From NCBI RefSeq assembly GCF_964283195.1, contig NZ_CAXYLH010000001.1: 64,000 bases of DNA, one strand, 5' to 3'. The DNA is from Paratractidigestivibacter sp003150175. Its GTDB lineage: Bacteria; Actinomycetota; Coriobacteriia; Coriobacteriales; Atopobiaceae. Of the stretch, positions 37,601 through 46,693 are shown piece by piece (within the stretch, counting starts at the first letter, position 1; each line of letters begins with the position of its first letter). Position numbers and translations under genes: made by a program. The notes beneath the pieces are model-generated. The model made no database searches. It saw nothing but the letters and a program-made list of their open reading frames with translations, and was not told the origin of the DNA.

Positions 37601-40600
37601 CAGTGACCTCAGCGTTGTTCTTATCCGTAACCGTGCAGGTGAGCTTCGTGGAGACGGCGTCTTTGCCGGCCTCGGGACGGTATACCGTGCCCTTATAGCC
37701 GTTGAAGGTCACGTCATCGGTGCTCGCGGAGTACTCGACCTTATAGTATTTGCCGTCGACGCCGAGCGTGCTCGTGCGCGGCATCTGGAGGTCGTCGGTC
37801 AGGCCGTCCTTATTGGCAACCGTATCGGTACCGGAGTACTTGATGTTGTCGTAAGTAAACGCCGCGTCGACCTTCTCCTGCAGCGCCTTCTTGTCGGCAG
37901 CGACCTTCTCGGGATCGCCCTTGACGGTCACGGTAAAGTCATGCGCGCCCTCAATGCCGGATGGACCGCCGCTTACAAACGAGACCGTCGCGGTCAGCGT
38001 AACCTCGCGATCGCTCGATGCGCGCGTCACCTTGCCGGTATAGTCGCTCCAACCGTAGCCGGACGGCCAAATGGCATCGCCGTCGGAGCTCTTCCATTCA
38101 ACCTCGAACTTGCTCTTGGAGCCTGCGCGGTACGGAAGTGTGAGATTCGACGTGACGGACTCGGCCGAATCGCCCTCGGCATAGCCGACGGCGATTTGCT
38201 CGGCGGCATTGTCAAGAAGTTCTTGGACCCGAGCTTCGTCCCAGGCAATCTGCACCGTCTTGTTGGGCTGGTAATACTCGGTCTCGCCGCCGCGTGACAG
38301 CTCGAACACCACATCGGCGCTGCGCAGGCCGTCGATGTTGTAGCCGGCGTAATCGTTGGGATCGATGTAGAAGAACGTCACATCGCCGTTGGTCTTGTCC
38401 TGGGCGTCGGAGATGCCGATCGTCGCCTTGGCATCCTCGGCCTTAAAGAGCACGCCGCCCTCGGAGACCTTAACGTCAACGTCATCGAAACCAAGCTCAG
38501 CGAGTTGGGCTTTCAGGACATCGTTGACGTTGCCGCCATCGACGCTGTAATCAACTGCGATTTGTTTGTTGGCGTCGTTGAGTTTCTGAACCGCAGCCTC
38601 GAGCGAACCGGCGGCGATAACGGTATTGGCAGAGACGAGCTCGGCCGTCGAGTTCCCGCTCGTGGCGACAGCCTTGAGATACTTACCGGCAGCAGAAGCA
38701 GAGACTGTTGCCGTGGCGCCCGACATATCAGACAGCAGCGTCCAGTCAGCCGCGGGGGCCTTCGCGTCATCGGCCGCATACCAGGCAACAGTCGTCTGAG
38801 CGGTGACGTCGATGCCGTTGGTGGTCGAGCCGTCAGCGCGCTTGGCCTGCACCGTCGCCTTGACGCTGTCGCCCGAAACAAGGTGGGTCGAGTCGCTGTT
38901 GATCTGCGGGATGGTAGTCACGCGCAGCAGGTTGTACTCCCCCGCCGCCGTAACGCTGTCGGTGGAAACCCACTCAACGGTATTGTCGAGAGCGCTTGCG
39001 GTGAGCTTGATGCGCTTTCCGACGAGAGAATCATTGAGCGTCAGCGCGCCGGTCTCGGCGTCAATGCCTTCGGTGAGTTCCGCCCAGTCCGAATCACCCT
39101 CACCCTTGGCATACCAAGCGAGCGTGAGCTTAGCGTCCTCGGGCAGATCGGAATCGGACCAGCTCGAGGAGCCGGGAATCTTCACGCGCGGGGTGAGCAC
39201 CGCGCCAACGGAGAGGGTCGTCGAAGACGCCTCGTTGGGGGCAACGGATTTGAGCTCGTATTGCCCGGCAAGCGTCACGGGGCCAACGGGGTCGACGGAC
39301 TGCGTACCGCCGTAGGTGCTCTTCTTCTCGGTGCTCTTCACCGAGTTCTTGCTCGTGGCGATCACGCGAATGTACTTGCCCACCATATCGGCCGTGGGCG
39401 CGTACGTTGCGGAGTCGGTCGCATTGGGAATGTTGACGAAGTGGCTGTCGTAGGAGCTCTTGTCGTTGGAGTACTGCCACTGATAGTGGACCGTGTCCGT
39501 CGCGGAGACGTCAGTGTAGGAGTTGCCCTTGGTTGCCTTCGCGGTCAGCACCTTGCCTGCAGCGACCTGTCCGGATGCCAGAGCGCCCGTGACCGTCACG
39601 CCGTAGAGATCGACCGCTCCAGCCTCCACGACGGGCAGCGTGCTCGATTGTTCGTCACCGAAGCCGCCGTTGGCGCGCGCTTGGACGTATTTGTTCGCCA
39701 GCGTCGCGTCGGGCGTGAACGAGTTGGTGTCCGCCCCCTCGATCTTCGAGTCGCAAGTGCTCGGAGAGTCCCCGCAGTACCAGGACCAGGTAACCTTGGG
39801 GCTCGAGGTCACGTCGTCGGAGCCCGATTTCGCGGTGGCGGTGATCTTCTCGCCGACTTTCGCCTCGACGGTGCGGTCGAGGGTGACCTTCGTGATGTTG
39901 ACGGAGCCAGAAGCGCCGATGAGGCTCGTGCCCTTGGTGGTGTAATCGCTTCTGCCGATTTTTGCGGTTATATGGCAGCGGACCGACTTGCCCTCATAAG
40001 CCGTGAGCTCGAGGGTGTTCGACGTCGCGCCCTCGATGTCGGTGTAGGTACCGCCCTTGGCATCCGCGATCTGCCACTGATAGCTCAGCTTGGACGCATC
40101 GATGTAATCGGAAGCGCCCTTCTCTTTGGCAAGGGCTTGGACGGTATCGTCAACGGTATAGACATAGGTACCGGAGGTGGAGCCTTCGGGGGCCAGGATG
40201 GCGGAGTAGATGTCCACAGCGCCGGCCTGCTTGAAGGGACCCACGCCGTAGCCGGTCGACCAGCCGCCAAATGAGACATCGTTCGCGCCCGCATTGGCGG
40301 AGACGCTAACGTAGTAGCCCTCGAGGTCGTCGGCCACCGTAAGCGTAGGGCCGGACTCTCCCTCGATGGTCTCCCACGCGGTCGAGTTGCTGGGGGCCGA
40401 GGTGCCCTTGTACTTCTTCCAGGTGTAAGTGACCTTGGAGTTGTCGACGTAGGTGGGGCTGTAGCTCGAGCCTGTGTACGCCTTAGCCGTGAGGGTCGCG
40501 CCGATCTCCGTGGAGGAAGCGGAGAGCTCGACGCCTGCGAGCTTGACCGCGCCAGCCTTGAGCACGACGTCGCTGGTCGTGGCCTCGACGTCGTTCACGC

Positions 40601-41594
40601 CGGCGTTTGCCTTGACCTTGACGTACTTGCCCTCAAGCGCGTCGGTTAGCGTGAGGGAGGCGGTCGTCGCGCCTTTAATCTCGGCCCAGCCGGAGTATTT
40701 GTTGGTCGACTCGTACCAGGTGTAGGTCACCTTGGTGTCGCTCGCGGCGGGCGTGCTGTACGCAGTGTACGGCGTAGCGGCCAGAGTGTCGCCAACGGCG
40801 GGAGACGAGCTACTCAGCTTGACGGAGTAGAGGTTTGCCTGCCCGGCGCCCAGCACGGGACCGGGAATGTAATTGGCATTGATGCCCGAGCCGTAAGAAA
40901 CGGAGGGGCCGTAATAGTCCTTGCCACCCGCAGTTACTTTGCAGATGAAGTACTTGCCAACCATGGCGTCGGTGACGGTAAGGGACTGCTCGTGGCCTAC
41001 GACCTCAGTGTAGTCGGAGACGTCGTCGCTTGCCTTAACCGTGCCGGCGAGCCAAATGTAGGTCCAGGTGCCTGGGTTGGTGACGGACTGAGTTTCGGTG
41101 GTGGGGTCACCCCAACCGTCCTCGGTCTCCACCTCGTCGTACATGTTTGCCCAAAGCGTCTCGCCAGCCTTGAGCGCGCCATACTTCGTGGAATAGGAGT
41201 TGTCTTTATCCTTGGAGTCCTGGATATAGACCTTGGCATCGGAGGTCAGCTCCTCGGCAGAGGCGACTGCGGGGGCATCGGCCTTTCCTGTGGCGGTAAC
41301 CGCAGTGGTCGCGACGGCCGCCGGCTGTTCGTCGGCGTCGTCGGCTGCGGGCACGACGTTCTCGGCCGGCTCCTGCTCGACGTCGGCTGCGGCATCGGCT
41401 GCGGCGTCGTCGGCCGCGGGCTCCTGGTCGGCGTCCTCCGCAGGCTGCTCCTCGGCAACAGCGTCGGCCTGCGGCGTCGCCGCGAGCTCGTCGACTGCCT
41501 CGGCGAGCGCGGGCGCTGGCACGAGGGCCGTCGCCGTCACGAGCGCGAGCAGCAGCGCGAGCACGCGCTCTGTCAGCGGTTTTCTGGGTTTCAT
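34617..41594 (-). CDS. Giant surface protein with Ig-like repeats, DUF4430, InlB repeats and a beta-propeller
   Basis: A 2325-residue exported protein. Order seen: signal peptide (LALLLALVTATALVPAPALA), an acidic Ala/Glu spacer, about nine Ig-like repeats with the recurring VTYTWY and TLTDALEGKYVKV patterns, three atrophied bacterial Ig domains, a DUF4430 transcobalamin-like domain (NWRWWVLYINGKQSN, then YYVKAGDKIEWVFG), an InlB repeat, a PQQ-like propeller (VVDPATGDVVSTLKVAD), a second InlB repeat, and a C-terminal helix (WPFIGMAVAAAALIVVLL) ending KRGKGDEE. No LPXTG motif is seen, so it is anchored by the helix. I start at the ATG at 41594, with GGAGG upstream and a normal signal peptide. 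Confidence 0.85.
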   Translation of the reverse strand: MKPRKPLTERVLALLLALVTATALVPAPALAEAVDELAATPQADAVAEEQPAEDADQEPAADDAAADAAADVEQEPAENVVPAADDADEQPAAVATTAVTATGKADAPAVASAEELTSDAKVYIQDSKDKDNSYSTKYGALKAGETLWANMYDEVETEDGWGDPTTETQSVTNPGTWTYIWLAGTVKASDDVSDYTEVVGHEQSLTVTDAMVGKYFICKVTAGGKDYYGPSVSYGSGINANYIPGPVLGAGQANLYSVKLSSSSPAVGDTLAATPYTAYSTPAASDTKVTYTWYESTNKYSGWAEIKGATTASLTLTDALEGKYVKVKANAGVNDVEATTSDVVLKAGAVKLAGVELSASSTEIGATLTAKAYTGSSYSPTYVDNSKVTYTWKKYKGTSAPSNSTAWETIEGESGPTLTVADDLEGYYVSVSANAGANDVSFGGWSTGYGVGPFKQAGAVDIYSAILAPEGSTSGTYVYTVDDTVQALAKEKGASDYIDASKLSYQWQIADAKGGTYTDIEGATSNTLELTAYEGKSVRCHITAKIGRSDYTTKGTSLIGASGSVNITKVTLDRTVEAKVGEKITATAKSGSDDVTSSPKVTWSWYCGDSPSTCDSKIEGADTNSFTPDATLANKYVQARANGGFGDEQSSTLPVVEAGAVDLYGVTVTGALASGQVAAGKVLTAKATKGNSYTDVSATDTVHYQWQYSNDKSSYDSHFVNIPNATDSATYAPTADMVGKYIRVIATSKNSVKSTEKKSTYGGTQSVDPVGPVTLAGQYELKSVAPNEASSTTLSVGAVLTPRVKIPGSSSWSDSDLPEDAKLTLAWYAKGEGDSDWAELTEGIDAETGALTLNDSLVGKRIKLTASALDNTVEWVSTDSVTAAGEYNLLRVTTIPQINSDSTHLVSGDSVKATVQAKRADGSTTNGIDVTAQTTVAWYAADDAKAPAADWTLLSDMSGATATVSASAAGKYLKAVATSGNSTAELVSANTVIAAGSLEAAVQKLNDANKQIAVDYSVDGGNVNDVLKAQLAELGFDDVDVKVSEGGVLFKAEDAKATIGISDAQDKTNGDVTFFYIDPNDYAGYNIDGLRSADVVFELSRGGETEYYQPNKTVQIAWDEARVQELLDNAAEQIAVGYAEGDSAESVTSNLTLPYRAGSKSKFEVEWKSSDGDAIWPSGYGWSDYTGKVTRASSDREVTLTATVSFVSGGPSGIEGAHDFTVTVKGDPEKVAADKKALQEKVDAAFTYDNIKYSGTDTVANKDGLTDDLQMPRTSTLGVDGKYYKVEYSASTDDVTFNGYKGTVYRPEAGKDAVSTKLTCTVTDKNNAEVTATKTLDFTIAPQDQADLEAELKLMEAAKAGYAEAILDGQDAAGVTANMHAFQKAYLDADGKLAWSYDKATTDAAGSGIVPVELEGASESAGYRLFKSSRPDLLKHENLVLGETPEYNTKVTVTSRLSSEKYARYAERYPDNPTYAKLANQDVSATVAIKGSTGLDDPNEGKAITVTAQVTGPDTEGNDADWVPQTEVTIPAGETMTAAALTKQVLEQHGMTCDDGMYTISAKDGTLPNGQTSLGSAQDSQGNWRWWVLYINGKQSNLLAVNYYVKAGDKIEWVFGDGSVSALPHTVTFNTGEGSAVDSQVVADAAKATKPADPTRDGYVFAGWYADADLKSPYDFSASVTKDLTLYAKWVKGSYVVDGVIVDPSAEGPNWDSDWSGFTSADKVTEAPVPTEDAEAKWVATLKNSSEWNTSVSDPLLVGDYVYIAVGSKLYKKNVDTGETAEGGEAALVSAIDSTSRMVYTDGLILVPLSSGRLQALTVDTLTTKWITDALPDGTKGSQQSLSSVTVRDGYAYFGSADADWSNSYGGYLLCVRLSDGKVMWNKANQNSAGYYWSGMAFIGGYGVIADDSGTVSVVDPATGDVVSTLKVADRVRTTVLANGSTLYVASNDGVLHKLSVAADGTLSEASSVKFGASSTSTPVLANGKIIVGGASVDGFTGGWQGNTEYHYGQITVIDAATMTVENAVCKADGNYIRQYGYDAGGDVKSQPIVSVQDGQTYIYFTSNNNPGGIYRYRVGDEEAELLYTPDTANQNYCMSSISVGSDGSLYYTNDSGKLFAIKGNGERLKRFTVTFDANGKDAELPASQRVKQGHPVIEPSAKPKCAGFTFVGWYKDAACTQAWDFAKDVVTADMTLYAKWSAVGGASTGDTNKADGAKKDNASGGQTSLSGNGGKKTTLAIALKSNVSAESGESEEKASLLSGFTSGEATGAAPTAAAEGAADLGADAGFGSSESSRTLPIWPFIGMAVAAAALIVVLLAKRGKGDEE

Positions 41595-41625
41595 ATACCC
41601 CGCCTCCTCCCCTTTCGGGGTCCGG

Positions 41626-41795
41626 GAGGGCAGGTAGGATCGGCAGGGTGCGCCCCCGCCATTCGCCCCTCGCAACGCGCAGATGCGCGACGCTGCGAGC
41701 GGGCGAGCCTTGAACACAGTCATTCAACTGATCCGGAGTTGAACCGGAATCCTTTTTTCTCTACTAGGCGTAGCAGCTGTTCGAACCGTGCCCTC
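41626..41795 (-). ncRNA. Candidate cobalamin riboswitch
   Basis: On the minus strand, GAGGGCA (41789-41795) pairs exactly with TGCCCTC (41626-41632) to close a 170-nt element, a usual length for the class. Inside, GGATTCCGGTTCAACTCCGG resembles the conserved GGGAATCCGGTG-AA-TCCGG core, followed by CAGTTGAATGACTG and a strong GC-rich hairpin. The 3' closing strand runs into CCTCC, which could pair with the GGAGG of the giant surface protein, giving a translational switch. The J6/3 consensus is imperfect. Confidence 0.6.
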
Positions 41796-41907
41796 AGTTA
41801 TTCAGATGGAACAAAGTTTAGCAGCTCAGCTGACGCACGAGGTGCAGGTCCCACTCCGCTTTTGCCTGCTCGAAATAGACCAGCTCTAAGGCCCCAAGGC
41901 AAGAAGC

Positions 41908-41948
41908 GCGCGGGCGTCCGCAGGAGGCTCCCCCGCGACCGCCCGCGC
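41908..41948 (-). terminator. Possible terminator of the ABC transporter pair
   Basis: Nine-base GC arms (41908-41916, 41940-41948) with a 23-nt loop, followed on the minus strand by CTTCTTGCC. It lies about 25 bases past the downstream ABC gene. Confidence 0.45.
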
Positions 41949-41971
41949 ACCCAAAAGCCGCCTCGTCCTGC

Positions 41972-43729
41972 CTAAAGGCGCCAGGAGGCCGCGGCTTTCT
42001 GGAGCTCAACCATGCGCGCGAACTCGCCGCCCGCAGCCTTGAGCTCGGCGGGCGCGCCCTGCTCGGCGACCACGCCGTCCTTCAGGACCACGATCTTGTC
42101 GGCATTCTCGACGGTTCGCATGCGATGAGCAATCACGATGACCGTCTTGCCTGCGAGCAGACGAGAAAGCGCCTGCTGAACCACAGTCTCGTTCTCGACA
42201 TCCAAGCTCGCCGTGGCCTCGTCCAAAAGGACGATGGGCGCGTCTTTGAGCAGCGCACGAGCGATAGAGATGCGCTGGCGCTCACCGCCGGAGAGCTTCG
42301 AGCCGTTCTCGCCGATCATGGTGTCGTAGCCCTGCGGCATGCGGCTCACAAACTCGTCGCAGTTGGCGGCACGTGCGGCGGCCAAGACCTCCTCGTCAGT
42401 GGCGTCGCGGCGGCCAAGGCGGATGTTGCCCATCACCGTGTCGTCGAAGAGCAGCACGTCTTGGAAGACGATCGCGTAATCGCGCAGCAGTACCTCGGGG
42501 TCCACGCTCGCAACATCCACGCCACCCACGGTGACCGTGCCTTCGGTGGCATCCCAAAAGCGCGCCGCCAGGCGGCTCACCGTAGACTTACCGGAACCCG
42601 AAGGACCGACCAGCGCCGTAACTTCGCCTTCCTTGGCGGTAAAGCTCACATCGGTAAGAACTTTCTCGCCGGCGCGGCCGTCCTCGCCCGCACCATAGCC
42701 AAATGCCACGTGATCGAACACCACATCATGGCCTACGGGCTCAAACTGCTCGCCGCCCCGCGCCATGGGCTCCTCCATGATGGAGCGCATGCGCTTGGCA
42801 GAGGACTCGGCGGCAAACAGCTCGGACATCAGCATCAGCGCCTGATCAAAGGGCGCATAGATGCGGCTCACCATAAGCAGGAAGGCAAACATCACCAAAA
42901 AGTCGACCTGGCCGGAGGCGACCATCGCGGCGCCCGTGACCAGCGTGGTGGCAATGCCCAGACGCAGGATGACAAAGGCGGAGTTGACCAAAAGCCCGTT
43001 GGCGAGCTCGCCTTTGGTGGTCTCGCGCTCCTCGGCATCGATCACGGCGTTGAGCCCCTCAAGATAATGGGCCTCCTGGTTGGTGGCGCGGATCTCGCGC
43101 ACGCAGTCGAGCGTCTCCTGGATCGCCTCGGTAACCTTGACCTTCTCGGCGCGCACGCGGTCGAACACCGGAGTCATGGGGCCGCGTGTTAGATACAGCA
43201 CGGCAAAGGCCACGGGAACGCTCCAAAACGCCGCGATCGCCAGCTGCCAGCAAAAGATCAGCGACGCCACGAACACAATGGCGCTTGCGATGATGGCGCC
43301 CCAAAGCTCTCCCAGCACGTGGCTGTAGGCGTGCTCCATGGCCTGGACGTCACCCATGATGGTCTCAGTTAAATCGGCCAGATCACGACGACCAAAAAAC
43401 GACAGCGGCAGTTTGCGCAAGCGCTCGGCAATCTCCATACGCTGCTTGCCGCACTCCTCGTAAAAGATGCAGTACGTGTAGTAGTACTGCTGCCAGTTAG
43501 AAGCAAAGAGCAGCGCAAAGAAGATAACGAGACCGCCCACAATTGGCAGTGCATCCGGCAGGTCGGCCCCATTGGCGAGATACCCGACAAAGCCGGCCAT
43601 GACCAGGAACAAAAAGCCCATGCCGGCCATGGTGACCAGATTGGTGAGCGTGGTCCAGAAAATGCCGCGTTTTACGCCGGCGACGCCTTTATCGGATAGG
43701 AAATACTTCTTTTGGAATGAGGCGAACAT
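41972..43729 (-). CDS. ABC transporter, fused permease-ATPase (second of a pair)
   Basis: A 585-residue half-transporter with six N-terminal helices and a C-terminal ABC domain: Walker A GPSGSGKSTVSRL, signature LSGGERQRISIARALLKDAP and Walker B IVLLDEATASLD. It probably forms a heterodimer with the upstream gene product. YbtP/YbtQ-type pairs of this build import iron-siderophores; others export peptides or drugs, so direction is unknown. It starts directly after the stop of the first gene (TAA then ATG). Confidence 0.88.
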   Translation of the reverse strand: MFASFQKKYFLSDKGVAGVKRGIFWTTLTNLVTMAGMGFLFLVMAGFVGYLANGADLPDALPIVGGLVIFFALLFASNWQQYYYTYCIFYEECGKQRMEIAERLRKLPLSFFGRRDLADLTETIMGDVQAMEHAYSHVLGELWGAIIASAIVFVASLIFCWQLAIAAFWSVPVAFAVLYLTRGPMTPVFDRVRAEKVKVTEAIQETLDCVREIRATNQEAHYLEGLNAVIDAEERETTKGELANGLLVNSAFVILRLGIATTLVTGAAMVASGQVDFLVMFAFLLMVSRIYAPFDQALMLMSELFAAESSAKRMRSIMEEPMARGGEQFEPVGHDVVFDHVAFGYGAGEDGRAGEKVLTDVSFTAKEGEVTALVGPSGSGKSTVSRLAARFWDATEGTVTVGGVDVASVDPEVLLRDYAIVFQDVLLFDDTVMGNIRLGRRDATDEEVLAAARAANCDEFVSRMPQGYDTMIGENGSKLSGGERQRISIARALLKDAPIVLLDEATASLDVENETVVQQALSRLLAGKTVIVIAHRMRTVENADKIVVLKDGVVAEQGAPAELKAAGGEFARMVELQKAAASWRL

Positions 43730-45556
43730 TTAGGCCTCGCCCCCCTTCGTGACGGCGGCATCCGCGGTCGCTGCAGTGATTTTCCAGCTCGCGGCCTGTT
43801 CGTATTCGGCCCACATCTTGGCATACAGACCCTTTTGGGACAGCAACTCGGCATGGGTACCCGACTCCTGCACGCTGCCCTGGTTGAGCACCACGATTTG
43901 GCCTGCGCCCACTACAGTCGAGAGTCGGTGCGCGATCATAATGACCGTGCGACCCGCCGCCAGTTTGCTAAAGGCACGCTGGATGAGCGCCTCGTTCTCG
44001 GGGTCGGCAAACGCCGTGGCCTCGTCGAGCACCACGATGGGCGCATCCTTAAGAATTGCGCGGGCGAGCGCCACGCGCTGGACCTCGCCGCCCGAAAGAT
44101 ACGCCCCGCCAGCGCCAAGCATGGTGTCGATGCCCTGCGGAAGCTTGGCCACGATATCGTCGCACTGGGCCGCGGAGAGGGCCGCACGCACCTCGTCATC
44201 AGTTGCTGCAGGTTTTGAGGCACGCACGTTGTCGGCAAGTGTCTGCCGGAACAGCTGGTTGGTCTGAAACACAAAGGCGACCTGGTCCATAAGCTCGTGC
44301 GGGTCCATGTCGCGAACGTCTACGCCACCTACGAGCACACGACCTGCGGAAACATCCCAAAAACGCGGGATCAGGCTTGCGCAGGTTGACTTACCTCCGC
44401 CCGAGGGACCCACCAGCGCGAGGGTGCTACCTGCGGAAACGCTAAAGCTCACATGGTTGACGGCAGGCGCTTCGGCACCCTCGTAGGTAAAGCTCACGTC
44501 CTCAAAGCGCACATCGCTACCGGCGGAGTGCTTGGGCTGGGCAGGCACGGAGAGCTGCTTGGAATCCATCACGCTTCGGATGCGGACCAGCGAATCGGCA
44601 CTCATCTGAGACGCTTCGCCCACAAACATAAGCTTGGTCATGGCCGTCGGCACCACGGCCGAAAAGATCGCGTAGAACGTGAAGTTGACCATAAAGTGCG
44701 CGAAGTCCGTCTCGCCCGGCGCCAACAGCAACGCCACGGGCAAAAGAAATGCCACAAGACCATTGAGCGCGGTGAGGTTGAGCACCTGCGGACCTCGGCA
44801 GAACGTGCCCGCATAGCTTTGCGCCATGTCGGCGTATTCGGCAATCGCGTCGTGGAACGCCTTAAATGAGTAGACCGTCTGCTGAAATACCTTGACCACG
44901 GGAATGCCGCGTACGTATTCGGTGCCGGTCTTGTTCATCTTGACCAGCGCGCCCATGTAGGCCTTCATAAACTCGCCGCCCTTGCCGCCCATCATGGTGG
45001 CCATGGCGCCAAGCGAAACGAAGACCGAGATAAGGCATGCCACGCCCAAACGCCAATCGAGAGCGAAAAGCAGCACGAGCAAGCCCACGACCATGGCGGT
45101 GGCGCCGGCGATATCGGGTAGCATGTGCGCGAGCAGAGTCTCGGTGGAGGCGGCGCATCCGTCTACGATACGGCGCAGCTCACCGGTGGCGTGCGTGTCA
45201 AAGTAGCCAAGCGGCAGCTTAAGCAGGTGCTCGCTCGTAGTCTTGCGAATATTGGACGCGCAGCGAAACGCAGACAGGTGCGTGCACATGAGTCCCACGA
45301 AATAGACCACAATGCTCGCCAGAGCAAAACCCACGGCCCACCAGCCATACATCGCGATATCGGTGGCCTCGCTCCAGTTGGGCGCCACGGAGATAAGGTC
45401 TCGCGCAACAAACCAGATGCACACGTACGGGCCAAAGCTCAGCAGCTGCGAAAACGCCGAGAGAGCCATGCCCAAATACGTGAGGTATTTACGGTCACCG
45501 GCATATGCAAGCAGCTCGCCGATGCCGCCGCCTTCCTTTTTTGATCCCTTTGCCAT
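43730..45556 (-). CDS. ABC transporter, fused permease-ATPase (first of a pair)
   Basis: A 608-residue half-transporter: six helices, then Walker A GPSGGGKSTCASL, signature LSGGEVQRVALARAILKDAP and Walker B IVVLDEATAFADPENE. It has Ala-Phe-Ala-Asp where the second protein has Ala-Ser-Leu-Asp, as in asymmetric pairs. The ATG at 45556 has AGGAAT upstream; an in-frame start 16 codons earlier is less likely. It is divergent from an AraC regulator, the arrangement seen for siderophore-type systems. Confidence 0.88.
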   Translation of the reverse strand: MAKGSKKEGGGIGELLAYAGDRKYLTYLGMALSAFSQLLSFGPYVCIWFVARDLISVAPNWSEATDIAMYGWWAVGFALASIVVYFVGLMCTHLSAFRCASNIRKTTSEHLLKLPLGYFDTHATGELRRIVDGCAASTETLLAHMLPDIAGATAMVVGLLVLLFALDWRLGVACLISVFVSLGAMATMMGGKGGEFMKAYMGALVKMNKTGTEYVRGIPVVKVFQQTVYSFKAFHDAIAEYADMAQSYAGTFCRGPQVLNLTALNGLVAFLLPVALLLAPGETDFAHFMVNFTFYAIFSAVVPTAMTKLMFVGEASQMSADSLVRIRSVMDSKQLSVPAQPKHSAGSDVRFEDVSFTYEGAEAPAVNHVSFSVSAGSTLALVGPSGGGKSTCASLIPRFWDVSAGRVLVGGVDVRDMDPHELMDQVAFVFQTNQLFRQTLADNVRASKPAATDDEVRAALSAAQCDDIVAKLPQGIDTMLGAGGAYLSGGEVQRVALARAILKDAPIVVLDEATAFADPENEALIQRAFSKLAAGRTVIMIAHRLSTVVGAGQIVVLNQGSVQESGTHAELLSQKGLYAKMWAEYEQAASWKITAATADAAVTKGGEA

Positions 45557-45617
45557 GAGATTCCTTTCTAACGGCTTGAGAGTTAGCCTGTACGAACTTA
45601 TCATTGAGTTGTTAGCC

Positions 45618-45637
45618 TTGACTTACAGTTCAGTCAA
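45618..45637. promoter_or_regulatory. Palindrome between the ABC pair and the AraC gene
   Basis: TTGACT (45618-45623) and AGTCAA (45632-45637) form a palindrome that offers a -35-like hexamer in each direction. A direct repeat of GTTAGCCT lies just left of it (about 45585 and 45611). This fits an AraC-type binding region, by inference. Confidence 0.5.
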
Positions 45638-45670
45638 ACGTGGACGTTTCGGCAAGGGAAGGGGACGTTT

Positions 45671-46693
45671 TTGCAAATGCGACGCGCGCCATCCGACATA
45701 ACCGAGCTCTACGCGCCGCAGTTCGAGCAGTTTGGCCTCGAGCTTACCGGCAAGGGCGCCGTCTTTACCGGCGAGGTGGCCAACGACCGGGCGAGCGGCC
45801 GGGCATGGGTCGTGCCCCTCTCGCCCAGCTGCCTCGTGATGGAGCATCTCATCACCCCGACGCACGATATGTCCCTTTTAGAGTACACGCCTGAGCCGTA
45901 CGCGTGCGTGAGCGCGATTAGCGCCCCCACGCTCGCGTGCATGCCGGATGCCGGGATCACGCCCGCAAACCTGAAGCCGCTGCGAGGACCTTGGCCGGGC
46001 GGTGCCGTGTGCAGCTTCATCCAGGACAACTGCGGAGAAGAACAGAGCCCGCTTTTTGCGGGCCAGCCCTACCGCTCGCGCTCCGTGCTCTTCTTGCCTG
46101 ATTTTTTCGAAGAGCTCGAGGGTCGTTATCCCGCCGAGTTCACCGGACTCTTCGAGGCGTTCGCCGAACCGTGGTACGACGAGGCGACAGAGGCAATTTG
46201 CTGCGCGCTTCGCCGAATCAGCGAGAAGCGCGCCCGTGCGGCGGGCGGGCATATGTATATGCGCGGCATCGTGGAGACCATGGTCGCCGAGCTCGCCTGC
46301 TCGCGCTCCGCCCACGGCCAGGCCTTACGGGCGGCGGGAACGCGGGCGAGCGCGGGCCTCGCCGAACAGGCTGCCTCGGCTGTTGAGTGCGCACTCGACA
46401 GCGGTCGGCGCGTGAGCGTCGACGAGCTCGCCGGGGACCTCTACACGAGCCGCTCCAAGCTCTGCGCCGTCTTCAAGGCCGAGACGGGCGAGTCCCTAGG
46501 CGCCTATATCCGCAGGCGTCGGACAGAACGCGCCAAGGATCTCCTTGCCGACGGCTCGCTTTCCGTGGCTCAGGTCGCGGCGCTTCTTGGGTTCACGAGG
46601 CAGGCGGCGTTCACGCACGCGTTCAAGCAGGCAACGGGGTTCTCGCCTTCCGTGTGGCGTGCCACACAGGGCCTGGCGGCGAGCAAGGACTAG
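45671..46693 (+). CDS. AraC-family transcriptional regulator
   Basis: A 340-residue regulator. The C-terminal 100 residues contain two helix-turn-helix units: SVDELAGDLYTSRSKLCAVFKAETGESLGAYIRRRR, then AQVAALLGFTRQAAFTHAFKQATGFSPSVWR. The N-terminal ligand domain is not assigned to a family. Its position, divergent from the ABC pair, suggests that it controls them. The start may be TTG at 45671 (AAGGGG six bases upstream) or the ATG two codons later. Its end overlaps the convergent gene by four bases. Confidence 0.85.
   Translation: MQMRRAPSDITELYAPQFEQFGLELTGKGAVFTGEVANDRASGRAWVVPLSPSCLVMEHLITPTHDMSLLEYTPEPYACVSAISAPTLACMPDAGITPANLKPLRGPWPGGAVCSFIQDNCGEEQSPLFAGQPYRSRSVLFLPDFFEELEGRYPAEFTGLFEAFAEPWYDEATEAICCALRRISEKRARAAGGHMYMRGIVETMVAELACSRSAHGQALRAAGTRASAGLAEQAASAVECALDSGRRVSVDELAGDLYTSRSKLCAVFKAETGESLGAYIRRRRTERAKDLLADGSLSVAQVAALLGFTRQAAFTHAFKQATGFSPSVWRATQGLAASKD

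Noticed and set aside
41735..41757. A tRNA T-arm-like sequence
   Set aside because: No acceptor, D or anticodon arms surround it; it fits the riboswitch core better.
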